Shown here piece by piece: positions 16,090 through 26,038 of a DNA stretch of 64,000 nt. Each line of letters begins with the position of its first letter. The stretch's first letter is position 1. The notes beneath the pieces are model-generated. The model had not been told where the DNA came from. It did not search any database and was given only the letters and a program-made list of their open reading frames with translations. Position numbers and translations under genes: made by a program. Origin of the DNA: Natronospirillum operosum (GTDB lineage: Bacteria; Pseudomonadota; Gammaproteobacteria; Pseudomonadales; Natronospirillaceae); assembly GCF_004768465.1 (NCBI RefSeq), contig NZ_SRMF01000003.1, positions 1 to 64,000 of the forward strand. The letters run 5' to 3'.

Positions 16090-18447
16090 TTAGGGCAAGG
16101 TGACCTGCACCTGATAATGCTGCCCGGCCCTGGGCTCCGGTATCAGGTTGTCCTCCAGTCGAGTGCCATCCAGATGCACCGTGACGGCGGTGCACTGGCT
16201 GTCGCGCCGGTAGCTGACATCGAAGACCGCACCGCGGAAGGTGCGCTGGACCTGCAGGCTGTTCCAGTCTCCGGGCAGGCTGGGCGAGATTCTCAATCCG
16301 CCACGTTCGCCTTTCAGGCCCAGCAGCCCTTCGACCACACAGCGGTAGTACCAGGCCACGGTGCCGGTGTTGAACAGATGGCTGGAACGGCCGGCGGTGC
16401 GCGGGTGCTGGCGCCAGGCGCCGCGATAATAGTTGGGGATATAGACCGGAAGCTGACCACGGCGCAGGTAATCCTCTGCATCCGGGCCGGGGATCATCTG
16501 GCGCAGCAGTTTCCAGGCCCGGTCGCCTTCATCGACCTGATACAGGGCGTAAATATAGAAGGCGGCGGCATGGTTGTAGACCGAACCGTTTTCCGCCGAG
16601 CCGGGGAATTTCTGCGTCACTCGACCCACGTCATCACGCATGGCGGTGTAGGCCGGGGCAAACATCTGGATGCCATAGGGCGTTTCCAGTTCACGCTCGG
16701 CGGCCGCGATCATGGCCTGCTGCTGTTCCTCGTTGCAGGTACCGGCCAGCATGGCCCAGCTCTGCGGGTTGAGATAGATCCTGCCTTCCGGGTCGGACTG
16801 TATCCCGAAGGTGACATTGTCATCCGTGATACCGCGGCCGTACCATTCGCCATCCCACAGGTGGTCGTTCACGGCCTGGTTGATGTCTGCGGCGGCGGTG
16901 CGGAATTCCTGTTCCAGGGCGGTCTCCTGCCGTTCGGCACAGATGTCGGCCCACAGGTTCAGCGCCCAGGCGCTGGCCACCGAGAGCCAGCCGGAGACGC
17001 CCTGCCCCTTGTAGCCCACCATGTTCATGGGATCGCACCAGTCGCCCTGGGCAATATAACTCAGGCCGCGCTCGTCGCGGGCCTCGGCCAGCCAGCGCAT
17101 GGCATTGCTGATACGAACAAAGACGGATTGTTCCCGATCTCCCTCCCAGTCGCGCACGACTTCATCCAGCAGCTCATAGTCGCCGGTCTCGTCCAGGTAG
17201 GCGCGCAGGCAGACCGGCAGCCAGACACAGTGGTCGGTGTGCGGCACCTGATTGATGTATTTCAGCTCGGCATCGCGGCGCAGCAGGATGCCGTCCGGCA
17301 TCGCGCCTGAGGGCTCCTGCTGACTCAGCGCGTGCATGAAGGCGGCCCGGGTGACCTCGGGCTTGAAATAGCTCAGGCCCATGTTGTCCTGCAGATAGTT
17401 CCGCGTCTGCGGGTCCGTGCTCAGCCGGTTGACGTCACCGTGGTAGAACACCTGCCGGGTCAGCCAGTGGTTCACGAATTGGTTGAACTCGGGGTCGGGG
17501 GTGTCGACCTTGAGGTGGTCCTGACCCTGGGTGACATAGCGGTGATAGTCCGCCTGCGCCTGCTTGAAGGCATCCGGGGTCAGCAAGCGCTCGCGCACCG
17601 ACCTGATTTCCGCCTCGTCCAGGGCCGGCCCGAGCACAAAGTGATAGGTCTCGCTCTGCCCGGGTTTCAGGGCGAGCCGATACTGCAGTATGGCCGCCGG
17701 GGTCTCATAGAGGGCATCACCGTTGCTCAGGCTGTCTTGGGCGATGCCGTCCGGGTAGCGCAGGCCGCCCTCCCCTTCGAACAGGTTCTGGTTCACCTCC
17801 CAGGCATCCGGCTGGCGGTCGTGCAGCAGATAGGCGATGTCCTTCAGGTGCATGTTCTCGAAATACTGTTCCACCTTCTGGTAGGGCGTGATGCAGCGGC
17901 CAAGCACGGCGCCGAGTTCGGAGTCATAGGCACCGGACTGGTTCATCCAGCTGCGGTAGCCGAAGGGCATATAGGGGTAGAAGCTGATACGACGCGACTG
18001 TTCGGAGATGTTCTCCACACTGACTTCCCACAGTTCGGCCACGTCCTCCGGCGGCAGTGTCAGGCGCAGGGTCACCCGCAAGCCGAACTTTTCCACCACC
18101 CAGCACAGGTCACTCTGACCAACAGAGAACAGGAACTTGTCGGGTTCGGCGCGCACCGGCTCGTGCGGGGCGGAGAACAGCTCGCCCGTGACCTCGTCCT
18201 TGAAATAGAAGAAGCGGCCCGGGTGATGGGCATAGTAGGGCTGCTCCGGCTGCATGAAGGTTTTTGCTTCCAGAGCCGGGCCGGTGGTGTACTTGGCCGG
18301 TTCGGGCTGCATGAACTGGGCGGTGGCAAAGCCTCTGCAGTTCATCTGAATCATCATGCTGCGGTTCCAGAGAAAGCCGCAGGCATTGGGCATGGCGGTG
18401 GGCGACAGCAGGTCGATCCGACCCTGGTCAGCTTGCACAGGGGTCAT
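16090..18447 (-). CDS. GH94 phosphorylase, probable cellobionate phosphorylase
   Basis: 785 aa, soluble, no signal peptide. The (alpha/alpha)6 barrel carries the GH94 acid in [12 protein letters not shown] (Asp472), and [17 protein letters not shown] and [19 protein letters not shown] are typical. The length and the DWCDPMNM form fit 4-O-beta-D-glucosyl-D-gluconate (cellobionate) phosphorylase of Xanthomonas and Saccharophagus better than cellobiose or chitobiose phosphorylase. That enzyme makes glucose 1-phosphate and gluconate. The surroundings agree: two gluconokinases, GntR, 6-phosphogluconate dehydrogenase, and a GntR operator 51 bp upstream. Specificity is inferred, the family is firm. 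Confidence 0.9.
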   Translation of the reverse strand: MTPVQADQGRIDLLSPTAMPNACGFLWNRSMMIQMNCRGFATAQFMQPEPAKYTTGPALEAKTFMQPEQPYYAHHPGRFFYFKDEVTGELFSAPHEPVRAEPDKFLFSVGQSDLCWVVEKFGLRVTLRLTLPPEDVAELWEVSVENISEQSRRISFYPYMPFGYRSWMNQSGAYDSELGAVLGRCITPYQKVEQYFENMHLKDIAYLLHDRQPDAWEVNQNLFEGEGGLRYPDGIAQDSLSNGDALYETPAAILQYRLALKPGQSETYHFVLGPALDEAEIRSVRERLLTPDAFKQAQADYHRYVTQGQDHLKVDTPDPEFNQFVNHWLTRQVFYHGDVNRLSTDPQTRNYLQDNMGLSYFKPEVTRAAFMHALSQQEPSGAMPDGILLRRDAELKYINQVPHTDHCVWLPVCLRAYLDETGDYELLDEVVRDWEGDREQSVFVRISNAMRWLAEARDERGLSYIAQGDWCDPMNMVGYKGQGVSGWLSVASAWALNLWADICAERQETALEQEFRTAAADINQAVNDHLWDGEWYGRGITDDNVTFGIQSDPEGRIYLNPQSWAMLAGTCNEEQQQAMIAAAERELETPYGIQMFAPAYTAMRDDVGRVTQKFPGSAENGSVYNHAAAFYIYALYQVDEGDRAWKLLRQMIPGPDAEDYLRRGQLPVYIPNYYRGAWRQHPRTAGRSSHLFNTGTVAWYYRCVVEGLLGLKGERGGLRISPSLPGDWNSLQVQRTFRGAVFDVSYRRDSQCTAVTVHLDGTRLEDNLIPEPRAGQHYQVQVTLP

Positions 18448-18497
18448 GGGTATGGTCCTTGTCAGCTCTTGTTGTGATTATTGATTCTGGAAATGAA

Positions 18498-18509
18498 GTT
18501 ACCAGTAAC
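18498..18509. promoter_or_regulatory. GntR-type operator before the phosphorylase
   Basis: GTTACCAGTAAC, with AT continuing the right arm, 51 bp before the phosphorylase ATG. Identical core to the ABC operon site 1. Confidence 0.72.
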
Positions 18510-18518
18510 ATCAGTTTG

Positions 18519-18532
18519 TGTAAACGGTTTCA
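18519..18532. promoter_or_regulatory. CG-centred LacI-type operator before the phosphorylase
   Basis: TGTAAACGGTTTCA fits the same TGTAARCGNTWYCA pattern as the two sites before the ABC operon and lies next to the GntR site. The phosphorylase and the ABC importer thus share two operator classes. Confidence 0.55.
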
Positions 18533-18591
18533 CGGCCGCGCTTGTCCAGCGACGTGCGGGCACCACAGAATCCCGTGGTGCCCCGGTGCTA

Positions 18592-19539
18592 TCAGAGCTT
18601 GCCGGACAGCAGCTTCTGCAACTCGAGATAGTCCGCGTGGAACTTGCGAATGCCTTCGGCCAGTTTTTCGGTGGCCATGGCATCCTCGTTCATATGCCAG
18701 CGGAAGGTCTGCTCGTCCAGGGACTGCTTCGAGTCGTCACTGCCCTGATCCGGGCTCAGCACGCGCTTGAGCTCGCCGTTGTCGGCGGCCAGCTGTTCCA
18801 GCAGGGCCGGGCTGATGGTCAGGCGGTCACAGCCGGCCAGTTGTTCGATTTCACCCTGGTTGCGAAAGCTGGCGCCCATGACCACGGTGTCGTAGCCGTG
18901 CGCCTTGTAGTAACGGTAGATGCGCTGCACTGACAGCACGCCGGGGTCGGTCTCGGCGCTGTAGTCCTGCCCTGTGCTGGCCTTGTACCAGTCCAGAATG
19001 CGCCCGACAAAGGGCGAGATCAGAAACACGCCGGCCTCGGCACAGGCCACGGCCTGGCTGAAACTGAACAGCAGCGTCAGGTTGCACTTGATGCCCTGCT
19101 GCTCCAGCTCGCGGGCGGCCTGTATGCCTTCCCAGGTGGAGGCGGTCTTGATCAGGATGCGATCCCGGCTGACCCCCTGCTCCTCGTAGAGTGCGATCAG
19201 GTGGCGCGCCTTGGCCATGGTGCCCTCGGTATCGAAAGAGAGCTTGGCATCCACCTCTGTGGAGACATAGCCGGGCACCACCTCGGTGATGCGCTGCCCG
19301 AAGTTGATGGCCAGCTTGTCCATGGCCGCTTCGACCTGCTTTTCGTGGACACCACCCTGCTTGCGACCATAGGCCAGCGCATCCTCTACCAGTTCGGCAT
19401 AGGCACTCTGCTGCGCTGCTTTCAGCAGCAGCGAGGGGTTGGTGGTGGCATCGGTGGGTTCGAACTGCTTGATGGCTTCGAAGTCACCGGTGTCAGCCAC
19501 CACTGTGGTCATCTGCTTGAGGGCGTCGAGTTTGTTCAT
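18592..19539 (-). CDS. tal: Transaldolase
   Basis: 315 aa from the ATG at 19537-19539 (AGGAACC upstream); the frame extends further but the family starts [20 protein letters not shown]. Schiff-base Lys is in [13 protein letters not shown] (about residue 131), with [10 protein letters not shown] near residue 33 and [15 protein letters not shown] further on, as in TalB. It exchanges a three-carbon unit between sedoheptulose 7-phosphate and glyceraldehyde 3-phosphate in the non-oxidative pentose phosphate pathway. It follows 6-phosphogluconate dehydrogenase on the same strand with an 89-nt gap, probably as one operon. Confidence 0.96.
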   Translation of the reverse strand: MNKLDALKQMTTVVADTGDFEAIKQFEPTDATTNPSLLLKAAQQSAYAELVEDALAYGRKQGGVHEKQVEAAMDKLAINFGQRITEVVPGYVSTEVDAKLSFDTEGTMAKARHLIALYEEQGVSRDRILIKTASTWEGIQAARELEQQGIKCNLTLLFSFSQAVACAEAGVFLISPFVGRILDWYKASTGQDYSAETDPGVLSVQRIYRYYKAHGYDTVVMGASFRNQGEIEQLAGCDRLTISPALLEQLAADNGELKRVLSPDQGSDDSKQSLDEQTFRWHMNEDAMATEKLAEGIRKFHADYLELQKLLSGKL

Positions 19540-19628
19540 GGGGTAGTCGGTTCCTGTTGTATTCATGCTGCGGGGCGACCGGGTTTGCCCCGGCTGCCTG
19601 TTATCGTACCGTTTTATGCCCCGCCTTG

Positions 19629-21125
19629 TCAGCGCCGGGTCTGGCGCCGGGGTTGTGCCTGCCACTGCAGGTGAAAGCCGACGCCGTCTTCGGCATCCTT
19701 GCGTTCATAGGTATGGGCACCGAAATAGTCGCGCTGCGCCTGCAGCAGGCTGGCCGGTGAGTCGGCCGTGCAGTAGCCGTCGAACCAGGCCAGAGCGCTG
19801 CTCAGGGCCGGCGTCGGCACACTGCTGTCGATGGCCAGTTTCAGCGTACTGCGCCAGCCCGCCTGCAGGGCCTGCAGGTCGGTTCTGATGCGGTCGTGCA
19901 GCAGCAGGTTGGTCTGACCCTCGGGGCTGTCCAGGACCGTACGCAGCGTATCGAGCAGGTCGGCCCGGATCACGCAGCCGCCGCGCCAGATACGCGCAAT
20001 GGCGCTCAGATCCAGCTGCCAGCCATGGGCCTCGCTGGCCTGGCGCAGCATGGCAAAGCCCTGCGCATAGGCACACAGCTTGCCCGCCAGCAGGGCATCG
20101 TGCACATTCTGTTCGATGTCAGATGTGTGCTCCTGCACGATGGCCGTGACCCGGTTGCCGTTGTAGGCCCGGTCTGCAGTCTGCCGTTCGGCCTTGCGGG
20201 CCGACAGGGCACGGGCAAAGACGGATTCGCTGATCAGACCCGCCGGCGCGCCGAGGCGGGCGGCATTGATCACGGTCCAGACGCCGGTGCCCTTCTGCCC
20301 GGCCCGATCCAGGATCACATCCACCAGCGGCTGACCGGTCTCGGGGTCGGCGGTCTGCAGGATATCGGCGCTGATCTCCATCAGGTAGCTGGCCAGTGGT
20401 CCGCGATTCCACTTGGCGAAGAGTGTGCCGATGCGCTGCGGGGCATAGCCCAGGGTAGAACGCAGCAGGTGGTAGGCCTCGCAGATCAGCTGCATGTCGG
20501 CATACTCGATGCCGTTGTGCACCATCTTGACGAAATGGCCGCTGCCACCCGGGCCGACGCGGGCCGCACAGACCGGATCAACCGTGTCATCGCTGGACCG
20601 CGTGGCTGCCCGTGCGGCGATGGCCTGCCACAGGGGCTTGACCCGTTGCCAGTCCGCCGCGTCGCCGCTGGCCATCAGCGAGGGCCCGTGGCGGGCGCCT
20701 TCTTCACCGCCGGAGACCCCGGTGGCAAAGAAGCGCAGTTTGCCTGCAAGCTCCCGGAAGCGCCGTTCGGTGTCTTCCCAGTCGCTGTTGCCGCAGTCGA
20801 TGACCAGGTCGTCAGGCCCGGCTCCGGCAGCAACAAGGTCGGCACAGACCGCATCCACGGCCGGCCCTGCGGGCACCATCAGGATCAGGATGCGGGGTGC
20901 GGGCAGTTCAGCCAGCAGCTCTGCAGCCGAAGCAACAGCGCGCGCTGGCAGATCCTCCTGAGCCGCCTGTGCCCGCAGCGCCTCACCATTGGCCGCCTGC
21001 AGGTCCTGACCGACCACCGAGTAGCCGTGCTGGGCCAGGTTGAGGGCCAGGTTGCGGCCCATGACACCCAGACCGACGACGCCTGCGGACGGTGGAGCGG
21101 GAGTGGTCTGGGTGGTGTCGGTCAT
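19629..21125 (-). CDS. gnd: 6-phosphogluconate dehydrogenase, decarboxylating
   Basis: 498 aa, full length. The NADP-binding [17 protein letters not shown] (residues about 15-31), the signature [18 protein letters not shown], and [20 protein letters not shown] with catalytic Lys-His are all present. The C-terminal helices and [12 protein letters not shown] end are typical. It oxidises 6-phosphogluconate to ribulose 5-phosphate and CO2, the step after gluconokinase. A 34-bp palindrome with the GntR core lies 18 bp upstream of the ATG, placing this gene and tal under the same control. The N-terminus is extended by about ten residues ([10 protein letters not shown]). Confidence 0.96.
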   Translation of the reverse strand: MTDTTQTTPAPPSAGVVGLGVMGRNLALNLAQHGYSVVGQDLQAANGEALRAQAAQEDLPARAVASAAELLAELPAPRILILMVPAGPAVDAVCADLVAAGAGPDDLVIDCGNSDWEDTERRFRELAGKLRFFATGVSGGEEGARHGPSLMASGDAADWQRVKPLWQAIAARAATRSSDDTVDPVCAARVGPGGSGHFVKMVHNGIEYADMQLICEAYHLLRSTLGYAPQRIGTLFAKWNRGPLASYLMEISADILQTADPETGQPLVDVILDRAGQKGTGVWTVINAARLGAPAGLISESVFARALSARKAERQTADRAYNGNRVTAIVQEHTSDIEQNVHDALLAGKLCAYAQGFAMLRQASEAHGWQLDLSAIARIWRGGCVIRADLLDTLRTVLDSPEGQTNLLLHDRIRTDLQALQAGWRSTLKLAIDSSVPTPALSSALAWFDGYCTADSPASLLQAQRDYFGAHTYERKDAEDGVGFHLQWQAQPRRQTRR

Positions 21126-21143
21126 GGTGGGGCCTCGGGCAGT

Positions 21144-21177
21144 ATTTATAGTATGTTACCAGTAACATACTATAAAT
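21144..21177. promoter_or_regulatory. Extended GntR-type operator before gnd
   Basis: Sixteen-base arms (21144-21159 and 21162-21177) form a perfect inverted repeat around CA, holding the core ATGTTACCAGTAACAT. It lies 18 bp before the gnd ATG and 130 bp before the divergent PhzF gene, so it could affect both. Confidence 0.78.
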
Positions 21178-21306
21178 CATGCAGCGCTTGCTGACAACCA
21201 TGGCCGGGACAGGAGTACAGTTGTTTGGCGCGTCGGCACGCCACTGTGTCGTGTCAGCCCAGTCCGATTGCGCTAGAGTAAAAGAGAATCTGTATGGAGC
21301 GGCATC

Positions 21307-22209
21307 ATGGAACTCAACTACTATACCTGCGACGTCTTTACCCGTACCCGCTTCGGAGGCAATCCGCTGGCCGTGGTGCCGGATGCGCGCGGGCTGACCA
21401 CAGAGCAGATGCAGGCCCTGGCCCGCGAGTTCAATTACTCCGAGACCACCTTTGTACTGCCGCCGCAGGACCCGCAGCATACCCGGCAGGTACGCATCTT
21501 CACGCCACGCATCGAGGTGCCCTTTGCCGGCCATCCCAATGTCGGCACGGCCTTCATGCTGGCGGCCCTGGATCAGGTGTCGATGGTCAACGAGCATGCC
21601 ACGCTGCATTTCGAGGAGAAGGCCGGCCTGGTCACGGTCACCGTGGCCCGACGCAGCCAGGGTGATGTCTACTGTGAGCTGCAGGCACCGCAGGCGCTGA
21701 GCCTGGGCGAGGCCGTCAGTGCCGATGAAATGGCCGCCGTGGTGGGTCTGGCTCCCGGCGACATTCTGACCGCCACGCATGAACCCTGTGTGGCCTCGGT
21801 CGGCCTGCCGTTTCTGATCGCCGAAGTCAGTGATCGGGCAGCGCTGGCGCGGGCCAACCCGAATATCAATGCCATGCAGGCCCTGCAGGCACGCGGCATT
21901 ACGCCGGATGTGCATCTCTATACCCGGGACGGCGCCGGCTTTGATCTGCGCACGCGCATGTTTGCACCGCTCGACGGCGTGTTCGAGGACCCGGCCACCG
22001 GCAGCGCCAACTGCGCTCTGACCGGCCTGCTGGCCCACTGTCAGCCCGAAGCCGAGGGGGACTGGCAGTGGCATATCGCTCAGGGCGTGGAAATGGGTCG
22101 GCCCAGTGATTTGTATGCCCGTGTGCGCAAGCAGGGTGGCGCGGTGCAGACCATCATGATGGGTGGCTTCAGTGTGCGCGTGGCCAGCGGCACCATTCGG
22201 GTGAACTGA
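21307..22209 (+). CDS. PhzF family isomerase/epimerase
   Basis: 300 aa, the PhzF fold of two similar halves. The start [20 protein letters not shown] and the catalytic Glu in [11 protein letters not shown] (about residue 45) are typical, with CELQAPQA opening the second half and [15 protein letters not shown] closing the active site. PhzF-like proteins isomerise small metabolites; most, including this one, lack a known substrate. GGAG lies before the ATG. It probably forms an operon with the kinase-like gene 9 nt downstream. Confidence 0.92.
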   Translation: MELNYYTCDVFTRTRFGGNPLAVVPDARGLTTEQMQALAREFNYSETTFVLPPQDPQHTRQVRIFTPRIEVPFAGHPNVGTAFMLAALDQVSMVNEHATLHFEEKAGLVTVTVARRSQGDVYCELQAPQALSLGEAVSADEMAAVVGLAPGDILTATHEPCVASVGLPFLIAEVSDRAALARANPNINAMQALQARGITPDVHLYTRDGAGFDLRTRMFAPLDGVFEDPATGSANCALTGLLAHCQPEAEGDWQWHIAQGVEMGRPSDLYARVRKQGGAVQTIMMGGFSVRVASGTIRVN

Positions 22210-22218
22210 GGCGCGGTG

Positions 22219-23016
22219 ATGACTGAACAGGTCGGGCCGGCTTTGCCACCGGCCGTGCGCGCCCGGTTGCCGGAAGACATGCAGGCACAGCCGATGGCGC
22301 CCGGGGCGACCAATCATCTGTGGCGCCTGGAAGCTGACGGCCAGCGCTGGGTGTGGCGGCAGTTCGTGCCGGCGCCCGGGGTGGATCGGGCGCGCGAGCA
22401 GACCATCATGCGTGCCCTGCAGGGTTTTGCCTGGATGCCGGACCTGCTGGCCTGGACGCCGCAAGGCATGCTGCTGCCCTGGATTGACGGCGCGCCGGCG
22501 CCGAACACGAAGCCGGACCCGGATCAGCGCGCAGAATTGCTGACACTGCTGAACGAACTCTGGGCCCGGCCACTGCCCGAGGTCGCTGCCTGGGATTACG
22601 AGCAACTGGTGTGCGACTACGAAGCAGCCTGCCCGGATGACGCGCGCTGGCATCAACTGGCCGATCGGTTGATCAGCGCCTGCCGGCAATGGCCGGCGGC
22701 CACCCCCTGCCTGATGCATCATGACCTGCACCCCGGCAACCTGCTGCTGTCAGGTCGGCAGTGGACGCTGCTGGACTGGGAGTTTGCCGCGCGCGGCAAC
22801 CCCTGGATTGATGCGGTCTGTGTGGACCGCTGGCTGGGTCTGAGCGGGCCCGAGCGCGCTGTCCTGATGCCCGTGCTGGCGCCGCATGCCGTCACCGCTG
22901 ACCCCTGGGCCCACTATCGGGACTGGGTCGAGGGTCTGGAAAAGCTCTGGTATGCGGCTGTTGCGCGGGAAACGGCTCAGGGCATCCGCACGCCGCGCGC
23001 TGCTACAAAGAGCTGA
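22219..23016 (+). CDS. APH/choline-kinase-like phosphotransferase
   Basis: 265 aa from the ATG at 22219 (a GTG lies one codon earlier). The catalytic loop reads LMHHDLHPGNLLLS (about residues 165-178) and the metal-binding segment LLDWEFAARGNPWIDAV follows, as in APH, choline kinase and thiamine kinase ThiK. The N-lobe is short (GATNHLWRLEADGQRWVWRQF). The substrate could be thiamine, a sugar or an alcohol and cannot be told here. The last 40 bases overlap the convergent aldo/keto reductase gene. Confidence 0.85.
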   Translation: MTEQVGPALPPAVRARLPEDMQAQPMAPGATNHLWRLEADGQRWVWRQFVPAPGVDRAREQTIMRALQGFAWMPDLLAWTPQGMLLPWIDGAPAPNTKPDPDQRAELLTLLNELWARPLPEVAAWDYEQLVCDYEAACPDDARWHQLADRLISACRQWPAATPCLMHHDLHPGNLLLSGRQWTLLDWEFAARGNPWIDAVCVDRWLGLSGPERAVLMPVLAPHAVTADPWAHYRDWVEGLEKLWYAAVARETAQGIRTPRAATKS

Positions 23017-23948
23017 TACCACTCCTCGCGTGACAGCGTGACTTCCGAGCACTGGACACAGGCCGCGATGCGTTCCGGCCGGGTGGTGCCAATTACCGGC
23101 TGGATGCCGGCCGGGTGGCGCTGCAGCCAGGCCAGCACGATGGCTTCCCGGCTGGTGCCGTGCTGTTCGGCCAGCTGTGTCACCAGTTGTGCCGTCTTCT
23201 GCACCGACTCCGGCTCCCCGGAGACATCGCGCCCGGTCAGGCGGCCCTGACTCAGGCAGCCCCAGGCCTGCAGCTGAATGCCCTGCAGGCGGCAGTATTC
23301 CAGCGTGCCGGCATTGAAAGTCAGATCGGCGCCCCATGGCGTGTTGGTGTCCACGCCATGGTTGAGCCAGTCCAGCGCGGTCAGGCTCAGCTCCAGCTGG
23401 TTGGCCACCAGAGGGGTGTTCATGAAGCTGCGCAGGAAGCGCATCTGGTGCTGCTGCATGTTGGACACGCCAAAGTGTCGTACCTTGCCTTCGTCCTGCA
23501 GGGCCTGAAACAACTCCGCCACCGGCTCGGCCTCCATGAGTGGGTCCGGGCGGTGGAGGAGATAGATGTCCAGATAGTCGGTATTGAGCCGCTGCAGGGT
23601 CCCTTCGATGGAATGGCGAATCCACTCCGGGCTGAAATCGAAGCGCTGCGGGCCCTGCTCGTCGGCAAAGCGGATGCCGCACTTGGACTGCAGAACCATG
23701 CGCTCGCGCAGTTCAGGGCGTCGTTTCAGCAGGGCACCGAAGACGGCTTCCGCCTTGCCGCGGGTATAGATATCGGCATGGTCGAATACCGTGATGCCGG
23801 CATCCAGGGCGGCTTCCACGGCAGCTTCGGCCTGTTGGTGGTCGGCGGCGGTCAGCAGTGGGCTGGCGCCGTCACCGCCCAGTCCCATGCAGCCGTAGAC
23901 CAGTGCAGAGGCATTATTGAAGTAGTAACTCAGGGGCAGTGAATACAT
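22977..23948 (-). CDS. Aldo/keto reductase (YdhF-like)
   Basis: 323 aa. The TIM-barrel tetrad is visible: Asp in FDHADIYTRGKAE, Tyr in the same motif, Lys in VLQSKCGIR and His in IYLLHRPDP. GVSNMQQHQM and AWLQRHPAGIQPVIGTTRPERI are further AKR marks; the proline- and arginine-rich NADPH site fits the YdhF group. It reduces aldehydes or ketones with NADPH; no specific substrate is indicated. It sits 6 nt downstream of the EamA exporter gene, forming a two-gene operon. Confidence 0.93.
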   Translation of the reverse strand: MYSLPLSYYFNNASALVYGCMGLGGDGASPLLTAADHQQAEAAVEAALDAGITVFDHADIYTRGKAEAVFGALLKRRPELRERMVLQSKCGIRFADEQGPQRFDFSPEWIRHSIEGTLQRLNTDYLDIYLLHRPDPLMEAEPVAELFQALQDEGKVRHFGVSNMQQHQMRFLRSFMNTPLVANQLELSLTALDWLNHGVDTNTPWGADLTFNAGTLEYCRLQGIQLQAWGCLSQGRLTGRDVSGEPESVQKTAQLVTQLAEQHGTSREAIVLAWLQRHPAGIQPVIGTTRPERIAACVQCSEVTLSREEWYQLFVAARGVRMP

Positions 23949-23954
23949 AAATCC

Positions 23955-24920
23955 TCAGCGATCAACAGTGGGTTCGGGGCTGTGCAGGGCCAGTTCCGGG
24001 TTGTCGGGTGCCTCCGGCGTGGCCCGCTGGGCCAGCCAGGCACCCAGCACTACCACGGCAGCGCCCGCAAACTGAACCATAGTCAGGGTTTCATTCAACA
24101 GCAACCAGGCCAGCACAATGGCAGTCACCACTTCCAGATAGGCCACCCCGCCGGCGACCGGGGGTGACAGCCGTCGAATGGCCGCGACGCCGGTCCAGTA
24201 GGCCAGTGCCGTGGCGATCAGGCCCAGCCACAGTACCGATACCATGGCCGGCGCCTGCCGGCCCGCAATGGTGATTTCACCGCCCAGTACCGACCAGGGC
24301 AGGGTCCAGGGCTGGGCGATCACGGTCATGATCACAAAGGCGACACAGCCACCGATGGCGATCAGCGCGATGGGCTCAACATCATCGCTGGCGGCATCGG
24401 ACAGCAGGAAGAAGCCGGCCTGACAGGCCGCAGCCAACCCCGCCAGCAGCAGACCCAGCGGGTCCAGCACCAGGCCCTTCCAGACCTCCAGCAGGCCACC
24501 CAGCCCCAGTACGGCCAGCGCCACGCCCAGCATGGCCGAGCGCGCCACCGGCTGGCGGCGGATCAGCCCCACCCAGAGCAATACCAGCACCGGGCCCAGA
24601 AACTCGATCAGCAGGGCAATGCCGACCGGGATACGGGCGATGGCCGCAAAATAGAAGGCCTGTACCCCGGCAATTGGGAAAATGCCATAGGCCAGCAGCA
24701 GCTTCCACTGGGTGCGCAGCAGACTCCGATAGTACCAGGCCACCGGCAGCATCAGCAGCGCCATGCCGAGCAGCCGCAGCCAGGTGACCTGCAGCGGGTC
24801 GACGCCGGCATCCATCAGCGGGCGGGCAAAGGGCCCGGAGCCGCCAAAGGCCAGCGCCGACAGCAGGGCGAAGCCGAGACCGGACAGTTTGCGGCTTGCA
24901 GGCGTGCTCGAGGATGCCAT
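23955..24920 (-). CDS. EamA/DMT-family exporter (RhtA-like)
   Basis: 321 aa with ten membrane segments in two EamA halves, starting GLGFALLSALAFGGSGPFARPLMDAG. The second half ends VAYLEVVTAIVLAWLLLNETLTMVQFAGAAVVVLGAWLAQ, the usual signature region. DMT exporters of this group expel amino acids such as threonine/homoserine or other metabolites. It is the first gene of an operon with the aldo/keto reductase. The C-terminal 25 residues are hydrophilic. Confidence 0.92.
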   Translation of the reverse strand: MASSSTPASRKLSGLGFALLSALAFGGSGPFARPLMDAGVDPLQVTWLRLLGMALLMLPVAWYYRSLLRTQWKLLLAYGIFPIAGVQAFYFAAIARIPVGIALLIEFLGPVLVLLWVGLIRRQPVARSAMLGVALAVLGLGGLLEVWKGLVLDPLGLLLAGLAAACQAGFFLLSDAASDDVEPIALIAIGGCVAFVIMTVIAQPWTLPWSVLGGEITIAGRQAPAMVSVLWLGLIATALAYWTGVAAIRRLSPPVAGGVAYLEVVTAIVLAWLLLNETLTMVQFAGAAVVVLGAWLAQRATPEAPDNPELALHSPEPTVDR

Positions 24921-24977
24921 CTTGAGCTCCAGTGACGGGAAAAACCGCGCAGTTTAATCTGAAATGGCGGTCAGGTC

Positions 24978-25112
24978 ATGCCTTTTGCGGGTCTTGTCGG
25001 CAATCCGAACGCGGAGGTCGGGTACGGACAGGGCACGCTTACCGGGCTCGACATCGAGGCCTGCATTGGCCAGACCGGCATCGTGCCGCATTATTGTCTG
25101 CCCGCCATCTGA
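24978..25112 (+). CDS. Possible small ORF or gene remnant (44 aa)
   Basis: Within the 326-base gap before the DUF2147 gene an ATG opens 44 codons reading MPFAGLVGNPNAEVGYGQGT and ending PHYCLPAI. The composition looks protein-like and two Cys are present, but there is no clear ribosome site. It may be a fragment of a larger lost gene. I see nothing else in the gap. Confidence 0.25.
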   Translation: MPFAGLVGNPNAEVGYGQGTLTGLDIEACIGQTGIVPHYCLPAI

Positions 25113-25246
25113 ATTGCGCTGCCTCTGGCGCTGATTGTGGAGTCTGAGTCAGCAATGCACTGGCCTGACGTGACTTGCCGCACTTTTGGGTCTAACTTGC
25201 GTTGCATAGTCTCCGAACTGACAAGTACAACAAAGAGGAAAGACCC

Positions 25247-25687
25247 ATGCGTTGGATCATTGCTTTTGCGGCCAGCTTCATGCTGCTCACTGCCCATGCC
25301 ATGCCGAGTCCGGAAGGGGTCTGGCGGACCATTGATGATGATACGGGGGAGGCTCGCAGCCTGGTGGAGATCCAGGTGGTGAACGGTGAGCTGCGGGGCC
25401 ACATCATCGAGATCATCCAGTCGGATCTGCCGGAAGACGAGTGGTACTGCACCAAGTGCAGCGGCGACAAGGAAGGCCAGCCCTTTGTCGGCCTGCGTAT
25501 TCTGGAAGAGATGACCTGGAGCGAACGCCACGGTGACTGGCGTGACGGCACCATCACCGACCCGGCCAACGGCCGCGAGTACAGTGCGCGGCTGTCGGTA
25601 ATGGACGATGACCAGTCCCTCGAGGTGCGCGGGTTTGTCGGCTTCTCGCTGATCGGCCGCACCCAGACCTGGGAGCGGGTGGAGTAG
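25247..25687 (+). CDS. DUF2147 secreted protein
   Basis: 146 aa from the ATG at 25247, with AGAGGAA upstream. The leader MRWIIAFAASFMLLTAHAMP is a Sec signal peptide. The mature part matches the DUF2147 pattern: PEGVWRTIDDDTGEARSLVEI, then WYCTKCSGDKEGQPFVGLRIL and GTITDPANGREYSARLSV, ending GRTQTWERV. This lipocalin-like family is periplasmic or secreted and of unknown function. The Cys pair in CTKC is conserved in the family. It stands alone. Confidence 0.88.
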   Translation: MRWIIAFAASFMLLTAHAMPSPEGVWRTIDDDTGEARSLVEIQVVNGELRGHIIEIIQSDLPEDEWYCTKCSGDKEGQPFVGLRILEEMTWSERHGDWRDGTITDPANGREYSARLSVMDDDQSLEVRGFVGFSLIGRTQTWERVE

Positions 25688-25842
25688 GTCGGCGACCTTG
25701 TAGGTTGTGGAAGCTCCGTCGCCTTTATTCCCGTCGCCAGGCTTGGGTACAGGCCGGCGACTCTAGCCGTGCCTCCTAGCCCTTGGCCGCAGATGCGTGA
25801 CGTCGGACCACACAGCCTGCAGAATAGCCTCTGTTGTAGTGA

Positions 25843-25876
25843 GCGACGCGAGTCGCGATGGGCGGCGTAGCCGCCC
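25843..25876. repeat. Paired hairpins, REP-like, in a gene-free gap
   Basis: GCGAC-GCGA-GTCGC (25843-25856) is followed at once by GGGCGGC-GTA-GCCGCCC (25860-25876) and CTTATT. This resembles a repetitive extragenic palindrome and could also end transcription of the DUF2147 gene. The rest of the 350-base gap (25688-26038) shows no gene. Confidence 0.45.
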
Positions 25877-26038
25877 CTTATTCGGGGCCTTTGCCCTTGA
25901 ATCGGCACTTGCGTGCCTCGCTACATACAGGCTTTGATTCAACCCCGAGATATTGGAACCATGGCGCTGCAGGTACCCCGCCATCAGGCGGCAAAAGGCG
26001 CAAGTCGTTCCCGAGGCGCGGCAGCGAATCAAGGGTGC

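Noticed and set aside
20983-22731. 582-codon minus-strand frame running across the gnd operator, PhzF and the kinase gene
   Set aside because: It is antisense to two well-supported plus-strand genes and crosses a regulatory palindrome. No family features.
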